DNA from: Acidicapsa acidisoli
GTDB lineage: Bacteria; Acidobacteriota; Terriglobia; Terriglobales; Acidobacteriaceae
Reading direction: 5' to 3'
Length of the DNA stretch: 64,000 nucleotides
NCBI RefSeq assembly: GCF_025685625.1
Contig: NZ_JAGSYI010000003.1
Location: 744,001-808,000, forward strand
The notes below the pieces were generated by a model. It did not search any database. It saw nothing but the letters and a program-made list of their open reading frames with translations, and was not told the origin of the DNA. The translations under genes and the position numbers were made by a program. Below, piece by piece: positions 15,356-22,904 of the stretch. Each line of letters starts with the position of its first letter. Within the stretch, counting starts at the first letter, position 1.

Positions 15356-16366
15356 TTGCAGCAGTGGCAAATTCCCGCCTTCGGCATCGATTCGCTTGTC
15401 CTTTCTGAAAAACCCTCCTCGCAACCCGGACCAGGCCAGGTACTCGTGCGCGTCCACGCTATCTCGCTCAATTACCGTGACTTGATGGTCGTCAAGGGCC
15501 TCTATAACCCGCGCCTCGCAATGCCGCGCGTACCTTGTTCCGATGGGGCGGGTGAAGTAGTGGCTGTGGGAGCAGGAGTCACGCAATGGAAGGCTGGCGA
15601 TCGCGTGGCCGGAATCTTCATGCAGAACTGGCAGGATGGCCGTCACACCGCAGCCAAAGCGAAAGGCGCGTTGGGCGGCGATATTGACGGAATGCTGACC
15701 ACGGAGGTCGCGCTCGCTGAATCCGGCCTGGTGCGCATTCCCGATCACCTGAGCTACCAGGAAGGCGCAACGCTTCCCTGCGCAGCGGTGACAGCCTGGA
15801 GTGCGCTCTTCAAGGCCACCGATACGCAGCCCGGAGATACCGTGCTGATTCAGGGCACGGGCGGCGTTTCGATCTTCGCGCTGCAGTTCGCCAAAATGGC
15901 CGGCGCGCGGGTTCTCGGCATCTCGAGCAGCGACGAAAAACTGGAGCGCGCAAAAACTCTGGGATTAGACGCCGGACTCAACTACCGCACCAATCCCGAC
16001 TGGGAGAAGTGGGCTTTGGAGCAGACCGGCGGCACGGGCGTGGACCTGGTGGTCGAAGTCGGCGGATCTGGGACCCTGCCGCGCGCGATTCGAGCCGTTC
16101 GGCCCGAAGGAACCGTGGCCCAGATCGGCGTGCTCTCGGGCGTGGCCGAGGCCGTGGATGTTCGCCCGATCCTCTCGCGGCAAATCCGGATTCAGGGCGT
16201 TTACGTTGGATCTCGCGCCGACTTTGTAGCGATGAACAAGGCCGTCGCTCAGGCAGGACTTAAGCCTGCCGTCGACTCGGTCTTCGCCTTCGCCGAGGCT
16301 CCTGCCGCCCTGCGCCGCATGGAAGGCGCAGGCCACTTCGGCAAGATCGTGATCTCAGCGGAGTAA
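15356..16366 (+). CDS. Medium-chain alcohol dehydrogenase/quinone reductase-like
   Basis: A 336-residue medium-chain dehydrogenase/reductase. The N-terminal GroES-like fold carries PGPGQVLVRVHAISLNYRDLMVVKG and SDGAGEVVAVG. The Rossmann domain has GTGGVSIFALQFAKMAGARVLGIS (about 164-187) and VVEVGGSGTLPRAI. The catalytic-zinc cysteine and the four-cysteine structural zinc lobe are absent, so it belongs with NADPH-dependent, zinc-independent alcohol or quinone reductases. Substrate unknown. TTG at 15356 follows TAGGAGA with good spacing. A strong bidirectional hairpin terminates it. An upstream small gene is divergent, so it probably has its own promoter. Confidence 0.87.
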   Translation: MQQWQIPAFGIDSLVLSEKPSSQPGPGQVLVRVHAISLNYRDLMVVKGLYNPRLAMPRVPCSDGAGEVVAVGAGVTQWKAGDRVAGIFMQNWQDGRHTAAKAKGALGGDIDGMLTTEVALAESGLVRIPDHLSYQEGATLPCAAVTAWSALFKATDTQPGDTVLIQGTGGVSIFALQFAKMAGARVLGISSSDEKLERAKTLGLDAGLNYRTNPDWEKWALEQTGGTGVDLVVEVGGSGTLPRAIRAVRPEGTVAQIGVLSGVAEAVDVRPILSRQIRIQGVYVGSRADFVAMNKAVAQAGLKPAVDSVFAFAEAPAALRRMEGAGHFGKIVISAE

Positions 16367-16389
16367 TCGAACCGAAATCGGTGCGAACG

Positions 16390-16430
16390 AAAAATGCGCG
16401 GGCATCTCGGAAAGACGCCCGCGCATTTTT
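16390..16430. terminator. Bidirectional intrinsic terminator
   Basis: A 14-bp perfect stem: AAAAATGCGCGGGC at 16390-16403 pairs with GCCCGCGCATTTTT at 16417-16430, with a 13-nt loop. T-runs occur on both strands. It lies between two convergent genes and should stop both. Confidence 0.88.
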
Positions 16431-16459
16431 GCGTTTCAGTCGTAGCGGATCTTCGAGTA

Positions 16460-18163
16460 TTACCGAGGCAATACTGCCGTTCCTTCCAGGCGAACACCAT
16501 CAAGACTCTTGGGGTCAAGGCCAAGCGAATCGAGAATCGTAGGTGCAACCTGGTTGGTTCCGACGCCCGAATACACTGTTTTCGGCGCGATGGCGGGGTT
16601 GGAGACCAACAGGATCACATTGGTGTCGTCATGCCCAAATCCGCCGTGTTCCGACAGCTTCTTGTTGCTGCCCGTATAGACAACGCCGACATTGGGCGTA
16701 ACGATGATGTCGGGCGTGCGAGGATCGCCGTTGGGCGGCAGGCCAGGGACGTTGTAGTTCAGCGCGAGGGAACGGGCGTCAAAGATCTGCCCGATCCCCG
16801 CCTTGGTGATGTTCGACTCGAGAGTCGATACAGCGCCCAGGGTATTAGCGGAGTTGGCTAGCCAAAGCAGCGAGACATCATCTTCCGTCGGACCGATGCC
16901 GCCCGGCGTATTGGGATTCTCCGAGGTGGGCAGCAGACTGGCAAGCAGCGTCGCCGGGGAGGTGCCGGTGTTCAGAATCGGGTTATAGAACTTGGGATCG
17001 ATCGGTGATTGCCCGTGCTTGGCCGTGATGATGATCAGGGTCGACTCGTAGAGGCCGTTGTCCTTGATGGCATTGATCATTTCTCCGATGGAGTCGTCGA
17101 TATATTGGAATTCGCTGAGCAGCGCCGGGGTTGGCGTTCCTGCCGCGTCCCGATAACCGCCGGTCGTGGAGTTGCTCGACTCAACCAGCTTCTGGCCGAC
17201 GCTGACGGCCTGGAAGTTCATGCCGAAGATCGTCGGTGTATGGGCCGATTTGCCGTCGTGGGTCTTGCCCGCGATTTCATTGAGAATTGCATTGACCTTG
17301 AGCGTGTCGTAGCACTGGATGTTCTCGAAGCTGTTGGTCCAAGCGGTAATATCGGAGCCAGGATCGCGGACGACAGCGCACGAAACGCCCTCCGGGGTGC
17401 TGACGCCCGGCAGACCAACGACATTGGAATTGATCTCAGGCGCGTAAAAATCGTCCAGAGCGCCCGCGCCGAGAGGATTGGGCCCCGCAACGGAAGAATA
17501 CGCAGGATGCTTGTCCGACCAGGCTGTGTATCCGCCAGCCGCGTGGATCACGCTGAAGATCGTGTTGGTGCGAACGAAATTCCAGGGCCACACGGGAGCG
17601 CAGCCGTTCTTGGGGTCGCGAACCAGACGCGTGGGGTCGATCGAGGCAATGCCGCCATCCGTCAGCCCCGCGCCGCTTGCGCCACCATTCACCTTGGTCT
17701 GGTCGAGATCGATGCCTTCCTCGTACTCGGTCGTCGTGCCGGTAGGCGCAGCTCCAGAAGTGCATGGACCTGAAGAGAGACCGTTGCCGGTCGTCTTCGC
17801 CGGCGCATCGAGCGAGCGATCATACGCAACGTCGTAGTAGATGCCCATGGTGCGAGGAGTCGCGCCGGTAACGATGCTCATCAGGCCGGGAAAGGAATCG
17901 GATGGCTTCGAAGTGCTCGCGCCCACGTAGTTGATCCCCGTCGTGGCAAGAGCGGCAAGATTGGGGCAGTAGGGAGCGCCGTTGTTGATTACGGAGATGC
18001 CTTCCGAGCAGTTCTTGAAATCAACGGCATGCATGCCATCGACACTGATCAACAGTACGTGGCGGATTTGGCCGTGATGCCAATCCTTTTCATTGCTTTG
18101 CGCCGTCGCATTAGCCGCCGCGAAAACGGCCATGGACAAAATCAACAGGGATGTCTTTTTCAT
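16460..18163 (-). CDS. Secreted alkaline phosphatase/phosphodiesterase superfamily protein
   Basis: A 567-residue protein with a signal peptide (MKKTSLLILSMAVFAAANATA) and an alkaline-phosphatase-superfamily catalytic domain of the nucleotide pyrophosphatase/phosphodiesterase type. VLLISVDGMHAVDF (about 36-49) carries the first metal Asp. PSDSFPGLMSIVTGATPRTMG holds the nucleophile region (Ser/Thr in SFPG). TARKHGQSP-like text near 380 reads ITAKHGQSPIDP and has the metal His. HGGFGHDDTNV near 510 has further metal ligands. It would hydrolyse phosphomono- or diesters in the periplasm; the substrate is open. AAGGAGG precedes the ATG. It shares the convergent terminator at 16390-16430. Confidence 0.87.
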   Translation of the reverse strand: MKKTSLLILSMAVFAAANATAQSNEKDWHHGQIRHVLLISVDGMHAVDFKNCSEGISVINNGAPYCPNLAALATTGINYVGASTSKPSDSFPGLMSIVTGATPRTMGIYYDVAYDRSLDAPAKTTGNGLSSGPCTSGAAPTGTTTEYEEGIDLDQTKVNGGASGAGLTDGGIASIDPTRLVRDPKNGCAPVWPWNFVRTNTIFSVIHAAGGYTAWSDKHPAYSSVAGPNPLGAGALDDFYAPEINSNVVGLPGVSTPEGVSCAVVRDPGSDITAWTNSFENIQCYDTLKVNAILNEIAGKTHDGKSAHTPTIFGMNFQAVSVGQKLVESSNSTTGGYRDAAGTPTPALLSEFQYIDDSIGEMINAIKDNGLYESTLIIITAKHGQSPIDPKFYNPILNTGTSPATLLASLLPTSENPNTPGGIGPTEDDVSLLWLANSANTLGAVSTLESNITKAGIGQIFDARSLALNYNVPGLPPNGDPRTPDIIVTPNVGVVYTGSNKKLSEHGGFGHDDTNVILLVSNPAIAPKTVYSGVGTNQVAPTILDSLGLDPKSLDGVRLEGTAVLPR

Positions 18164-18367
18164 ATCCCCTCCTTGGCACCGGATGCTAGCAAGCGGAGAC
18201 CCGAAAAGGGATTGCTGAATTATGAATCTTGCGTCAATTTAGTCGCGAATAATGTGCGTGCAATCAGCGACTTGGCGGGTGTAGTATGTGAGCGCTCTCG
18301 AAGCGCTCCGCGCCGATTCCGCAATGCTCTGCCCCGTCCGATCCGGATTGAGCAAGTCCTGCAGAGC

Positions 18368-19642
18368 CTATCGGCTGCGGATGAGAACAGCGGTTGCGTC
18401 GTCACTTTGGTCCGATCCTCCACCGAAGTGCTGGACCTCCGCGATGAGGCCGTCTACACATGCGTCGGATTGCAGAAAGTGCTCAATCAGGCGAGCCGGT
18501 CCGTAGTCTTCCTCGTTGCTATCCATGGCTTCCGTGATGCCGTCGGTATAAAGCAGCAACTTGGTGCCGGGAGAGAGCGTGATCGTGCACTGCGGGTAGG
18601 AGGACGCACCGAGGCCAAGCGGCAGGCCTGTATCTAAATCAAGAAACGCACAGTGATGATTGATCAGCAAGGGACGAAGGTGTCCGGCGCTGGCCAGGGT
18701 GAGTTCGCGGGAGTTGACGTCGAGCACTCCGTAGACCATGGTGACGAACTTGCCCGGCGGGAAATCTTCGGTGAGTATCCTGTTCAAGTGCTCGAGCGTT
18801 TCAGCCGGAGATGCATAGAGAGGCGCGAGCGAGCGCAGGATGGCGCGAGTGGCGGACATGAGGAGACCAGCCGACATGCCCTTGCCGGAGACGTCGGCCA
18901 GAGCGATTCCGTAACGCTGCTGACCAAGATCGATGAAATCGAACCAGTCCCCGGCGACGTCTCCCGCGGGATGCCAGGCCGTTTCAAACGCAAAGCCGGG
19001 GATGAGCGGCACCGGCTTCAGAAAAAGCGCTTGTTGGATGGCGCGGGCGTCGGCCGATTCCCGCTGCATGCGTTCGCGCTCACAGCGTTCGCGCATGAAG
19101 AGACGCGCGTTTTCGATGGCGATGGCAATGTGGCCGGCTAGCGCCTGAAGCACCTGGAGCTGGTCCTCGGAAAAGGCGTCGATCTCGTGATGGTCAACGC
19201 AAAGAACGCCGATAACCTGACCACCAGCTTTGAGCGGGATGCTGACTTCCGAGTTTGTTGCGGGTTCGCAGGCGATATAGTAAGCGTCCTGGTGAACATC
19301 GCGGGCATATCGCATTCTGCCCGTAGCCGCCACGTGGCCCACCATGCCGCACTTGCCGATTTGCAGGCGCATACCCTTCTGGCACACCGTGCAGCCACAC
19401 ACTTCCTGCAGGACCATATCGTCTGTTTCGCCGTCACGGAGCCATATCGCAACCTTAATGTTTCCAAGCGAGGCGGCGATGTCATTGACCACGCGATCGA
19501 GAATGGATTCGAGATCGAGGGCGGAGGCGATCAGATGCGTAGCCCGCTGCAGCTTCATCAGCGTCTGAACGAAATCGCCGGACGAGTGAATGCGCGGCGG
19601 GATGGCGTGGCTGGTCTGAACGTCAGGGAACAAGGTGGCCAT
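18368..19642 (-). CDS. GAF-SpoIIE (PP2C) serine phosphatase
   Basis: A 424-residue cytoplasmic signalling phosphatase. Residues about 30-190 form a GAF sensor domain (ESILDRVVNDIA, with CGCTVCQKG, then IPLKAGGQVIGVLCVDH). Residues about 215-424 form an RsbU/SpoIIE-type PP2C phosphatase with GDVAGDWFDF, ALADVSGKGMSAGLLM, ASAGHLRPLL, LLLYTDGITEA and SDDATAVLI. Such proteins dephosphorylate anti-anti-sigma factors in partner-switching circuits; none is adjacent. The paired cysteines CTVCQK in the GAF domain could bind a metal or sense redox. Start at 19642 is favoured by GGAGG just upstream over the ATG 21 nt earlier. Confidence 0.92.
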   Translation of the reverse strand: MATLFPDVQTSHAIPPRIHSSGDFVQTLMKLQRATHLIASALDLESILDRVVNDIAASLGNIKVAIWLRDGETDDMVLQEVCGCTVCQKGMRLQIGKCGMVGHVAATGRMRYARDVHQDAYYIACEPATNSEVSIPLKAGGQVIGVLCVDHHEIDAFSEDQLQVLQALAGHIAIAIENARLFMRERCERERMQRESADARAIQQALFLKPVPLIPGFAFETAWHPAGDVAGDWFDFIDLGQQRYGIALADVSGKGMSAGLLMSATRAILRSLAPLYASPAETLEHLNRILTEDFPPGKFVTMVYGVLDVNSRELTLASAGHLRPLLINHHCAFLDLDTGLPLGLGASSYPQCTITLSPGTKLLLYTDGITEAMDSNEEDYGPARLIEHFLQSDACVDGLIAEVQHFGGGSDQSDDATAVLIRSR

Positions 19643-19915
19643 AGGTTGCCTCCATTGAACCACAAGATATGGATTACGGAGTAGATGTACAGGTCGGAGA
19701 CGCGATGCAATCTATTTGAGATCGGCATGTTCCGGTTTCCGAATGCTGCTTTCGCGCGTCCGCCGAGAGGGAAATCTCGACCGGGTAAGAATTACTCGAT
19801 CGTGAAGAGAATTCCCTCCAAATCATGACTTTGCAGTTACGCCCGTCATACGCGACCCAAGGCCAACTGATTCCACGTCAATCCCTTGCGGAGATCTGCG
19901 CTGAAAGCGTCGGTT

Positions 19916-19931
19916 TGGCACGGCATTTGCA
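19916..19931 (+). promoter_or_regulatory. Sigma-54 (-24/-12) promoter
   Basis: TGGCAC at 19916-19921, five bases, then TTGCA at 19927-19931: a full match to the RpoN consensus, with the diagnostic GG and GC exactly 10 nt apart. It points to the secreted-protein gene at 20006, with a transcription start expected near 19942 and a leader of about 60 nt. The remaining intergenic space (19643-20005) holds no other supported feature. Activation would need an enhancer-binding protein, not seen in the window. Confidence 0.75.
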
Positions 19932-20005
19932 ACTTATTTATCCCGAGACCTTCACGACCGTGTCACGCGAGGATACGGAAGCGTGGGAACCAACGGAGGT
20001 ATTTC

Positions 20006-20893
20006 ATGAAAACAGGCACAGCGCTTGTGACCGCCCTATTAGCTCTGACAAGCTTCCCCCTCCTGGCACAGCAGCCATCGCAGCAACCATCCCCAGCCAG
20101 TCCACCGGCCAATCCCACTGCCCAACAGAACCCTCCTGAAACGACGGCTCCTTCGCAGCCGGCAGCCACGGCCGCAAGCCCCAATTCGAGCCCAGAGTCG
20201 TCCCCTGCCGCCGTAATGAGTCCAGTCAACGGCGAACTTGAGAGCAAACTGGACTCAAAGACCGCCAAGACGGGCGATAACGTCGTCGTTAAAACCAAGG
20301 CGTCTGTAAAGACAGCGGACGGAACCGAGATTCCCAAGGGGTCAAAGCTCATGGGCCATGTCGTCGCCGTGAAACCGAGCGGGGCCGGAGAGAACTCCCA
20401 GGTAGCGCTCCAAATTGACCATGTTGAGCTAAAGGGCGGCCAGAGCCTGGCGGTCCATTCACAGATTCAGTCAATTGCGCCACCTGCGAGCGAAGCATTG
20501 GATAACGGGTCCGCCGCAGCCATGCCCGGTGCAGTTTCGCCCGGCGGAGCCCCGAGCGGGCTTGCTGCAAACGGCCCAAGAACAAGCGCGAATCCGGCGA
20601 GTAGCAGCACCCCGGCGGTCGGAGCGCCGCAAGGCGCAGGCGGCGCCGCTGGAGCAGTCCCCGCAGGAAGCAATATTCCCGCGGCGGGAACTGTCGTTGC
20701 GACCAACGGCAATATAGCCATCCGCACCACATCGATTCCGGGCGTGTTGTTGGCTAACAACGAAACGGGGCAGCAAGATCCCAGAATGGCTCAGGCTTCC
20801 AGCATCCTGCTCGGTGCGAAGAAAGATATCCAGTTAGAGGGCGGGACACAAATGGTAATTGCCCTTGCCGCCACAGGCGGAGGACCCCAGTAA
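20006..20893 (+). CDS. Secreted low-complexity hypothetical protein
   Basis: A 295-residue protein with a signal peptide MKTGTALVTALLALTSFPLLAQ. A Pro/Ala/Gln/Ser-rich spacer (about 23-70) follows. A compact folded segment (about 72-155) reads NGELESKLDSKTAKTGDNVVVKTKASV, TEIPKGSKLMGHVVAV and VALQIDHVELKGGQSLAVHSQI. A Gly/Ala/Pro/Ser-rich stretch (about 160-235) and a short end with GVLLANNE and SSILLGAKKDIQLEGGTQMVIAL complete it. The folded parts resemble the beta-strand-rich, TrbI/VirB10-like pattern common in acidobacterial secreted proteins, but no function is known. CGGAGGT precedes the ATG by 5 nt. A sigma-54 promoter lies upstream and a strong hairpin downstream, making a single-gene unit. 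Confidence 0.8.
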   Translation: MKTGTALVTALLALTSFPLLAQQPSQQPSPASPPANPTAQQNPPETTAPSQPAATAASPNSSPESSPAAVMSPVNGELESKLDSKTAKTGDNVVVKTKASVKTADGTEIPKGSKLMGHVVAVKPSGAGENSQVALQIDHVELKGGQSLAVHSQIQSIAPPASEALDNGSAAAMPGAVSPGGAPSGLAANGPRTSANPASSSTPAVGAPQGAGGAAGAVPAGSNIPAAGTVVATNGNIAIRTTSIPGVLLANNETGQQDPRMAQASSILLGAKKDIQLEGGTQMVIALAATGGGPQ

Positions 20894-20920
20894 ACCTGGC
20901 GGCGAAGACCGTCGTCGATG

Positions 20921-20955
20921 CGCAACGGGCCGGAGTCTGACTCCGGCCCGTTGCG
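20921..20955 (+). terminator. Intrinsic terminator
   Basis: A 16-bp perfect stem: CGCAACGGGCCGGAGT at 20921-20936 pairs with ACTCCGGCCCGTTGCG at 20940-20955 around a 3-nt loop. TTTGT follows. It ends the monocistronic unit of the secreted protein. Confidence 0.85.
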
Positions 20956-21073
20956 TTTGTCCGAGTGTTGTCCGACTGCGCAGGCCAACAGCGGGAATTT
21001 CCTCTCGACCCAATCGTAATCACCGGTACTGTAATCTGAGAAGGCAGAGTATTCCTCCCAGAGCGAGTATGCG

Positions 21074-22015
21074 TTGATTGTCAAAATTGAATCCTTAACC
21101 AAGGTCTACGAGGGCAAGCAGCGTGTAGTGGCCGTGGACGGCATAGACCTTGAGGTCCAGCAGGGCGAGATTTTCGGCCTCCTTGGCCCCAATGGAGCCG
21201 GAAAGACAACCGCCATCGGTATCTGCACCACACGCACGCTGCCGACCAGCGGAGTCGTTCGCATTGCCGGGATCGACGTGGTTAAGCATCCGGCGCATGC
21301 GCGGCAATTTATCGGCGTCGTGCCCCAGTTCAACACGCTCGACCGCTCGCTCTCGATCTACGAAAACCTCTACTTCCACTGCCGCTACTTCGGTTTTTCG
21401 CATTCCGAGGCCAAGTTGCGCAGCAACGAATTGCTGGCGCAGTTTCTGCTGACGGAGCGCAGTAAGGCATATCCCAACCAGCTCTCCGGCGGTCTGGCGC
21501 AGCGCGTTCAGATCGCCCGCGCAATCGCCCATCGGCCCACGGTGCTCTTCCTCGATGAGCCAAGCGCTGGGCTCGACCCGCAGAGCCGCATCGCCATGTG
21601 GACCGCGGTGCAGGGCTTGCGCAAGGAAGGAATCACCGTCGTTTTGACCACGCACTACATGGAAGAAGCCGACGAATTGAGCGACCGCGTCGGCATCGTC
21701 GACCGCGGCCGGATGCTCGCTCTCGGTTCACCGCAGAAACTGAAAGACACCTTTGGCGCCCAGACGATCATCGACCTGAAACTACGGAACATGGAAGGCG
21801 CGGAGTCGGTAGCCGAGGATCTGCGTCGGCGTGAGGGCGTGCGGTCGGCGGAAACGACGCCAGAGGGATTGCGGGTCTTTGCGGGCAGCGTCGATGGCCT
21901 GCTGCCCGAAATCATCCAGACCAGCGCCCGTCTGGGTCTGCGCGATATTGCCATCACCGAGCCGAGTCTTGAGACAGTCTTCATCCACCTGACTGGGAGG
22001 GATCTGCGTGAGTAG
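21074..22015 (+). CDS. ABC exporter ATP-binding protein (DrrA-like)
   Basis: A 313-residue ABC ATPase. Walker A GPNGAGKT is at 38-45, Q-loop in VVPQFNTLD, signature LSGGLAQRVQIARA near 137-150, Walker B TVLFLDEPSAGLDPQ near 156-170, and the switch His in LTTHYMEEADEL. The extra C-terminal region (about 225-313) is the DUF4162-type tail of DrrA/NatA-like exporters. It energises export by the membrane protein encoded next, whose start overlaps it by 8 bp. The start is TTG at 21074 giving MIVKIESLTKVYEG. The substrate (drug, lipid or polysaccharide) cannot be told. Confidence 0.93.
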   Translation: MIVKIESLTKVYEGKQRVVAVDGIDLEVQQGEIFGLLGPNGAGKTTAIGICTTRTLPTSGVVRIAGIDVVKHPAHARQFIGVVPQFNTLDRSLSIYENLYFHCRYFGFSHSEAKLRSNELLAQFLLTERSKAYPNQLSGGLAQRVQIARAIAHRPTVLFLDEPSAGLDPQSRIAMWTAVQGLRKEGITVVLTTHYMEEADELSDRVGIVDRGRMLALGSPQKLKDTFGAQTIIDLKLRNMEGAESVAEDLRRREGVRSAETTPEGLRVFAGSVDGLLPEIIQTSARLGLRDIAITEPSLETVFIHLTGRDLRE

Positions 22016-22859
22016 CCCGACCATGAATCCAAGCATCAATCTAGCCCGCCCCCCCGCGCGCAGCGCCCTGTTCCTGCGGTCATTTCTGGGCCTGTACCTG
22101 CGCGATCTGCGCGTCCTGAGCCGCGAACTTGCGCCCTTCATCCTGCGTGTCGGTATGCAGCCCCTGCTCTTTCTCTTTGTCTTCACCTTCATCATGCCGC
22201 GCATGTCCGGGGGCAACCCGATGGCCGCCGGAGCGGGTCCCGCATTCGGAACGGTCCTGTTGCCGGGGCTGATGGCTGTGGCCATCATGTTCAGCGGAAT
22301 CGCCGCCGTGGCCCTACCCCTGTCGACCGAATTCGGCATCACCCGCGAAATCGATGACCGCGTGATGTGTCCGGTTTCTGTCTGGGCCGTTGCGTTGGAA
22401 AAGGTCTGTTTTTCGGCGATGCAGAGCATCATCGGCGCGCTTCTGGTCATTCCCATGGCCATCTGGATTCCGGCGACGCCTGTCTATCCCGACATTCACA
22501 ACTGGTTTCTATTCATTCTTGTGCTGATTATGGCCAGTCTGCTCGCGGGCTCGCTCGGCCTCGCCATCGGTTCGATCGTAAGCCCGAAGCAGATCGGACT
22601 GGTTTTTTCCATCATTGTAGTGCCGATAACCTTTTTGGGATGCGTCTATTACCCGTGGGCCTACCTGAAAGAACTACGCTGGTTGCAGATTGCGGTACTC
22701 TTCAATCCCATCGTATATATCAGTGAGGGGCTCCGTGCGGCGGTCACTCCCGGTGTCCAACACATGCCGGTATGGGCTATTCTGCTTGCGTTGACGTTCT
22801 TTCTGGCAATTCTGGGCCGGTTTGGTGTGCGAGGCTTTCTGCGCCGGGTCATTTCCTGA
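22008..22859 (+). CDS. ABC-2 type transporter permease
   Basis: A 283-residue membrane protein with about six hydrophobic helices and the ABC-2 permease layout: a cytoplasmic N-terminal stretch with FLGLYLRDLRVLSRELAPFILR, then TVLLPGLMAVAIMFSGIA, LLVIPMAIWI, ASLLAGSLGLAIGSIV, and a conserved PITFLGCVYYPW followed by FNPIVYISEGLRAAV. It forms the channel for the ATPase encoded immediately upstream (8-bp overlap; GTG start). DrrB/NodJ-like exporters move lipophilic drugs, lipids or glycans. The next gene starts 45 nt downstream and may be in the same transcript. Confidence 0.92.
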   Translation: MSSPTMNPSINLARPPARSALFLRSFLGLYLRDLRVLSRELAPFILRVGMQPLLFLFVFTFIMPRMSGGNPMAAGAGPAFGTVLLPGLMAVAIMFSGIAAVALPLSTEFGITREIDDRVMCPVSVWAVALEKVCFSAMQSIIGALLVIPMAIWIPATPVYPDIHNWFLFILVLIMASLLAGSLGLAIGSIVSPKQIGLVFSIIVVPITFLGCVYYPWAYLKELRWLQIAVLFNPIVYISEGLRAAVTPGVQHMPVWAILLALTFFLAILGRFGVRGFLRRVIS

Positions 22860-22904
22860 CGCGCAGGTGTTCGCCAAACCACCAATCAGGGTTGGAGCAG
22901 GTAT

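Noticed and set aside
17009-17773. A 254-residue plus-strand frame inside the phosphodiesterase gene
   Set aside because: Antisense to a protein with a signal peptide and metal-binding motifs.
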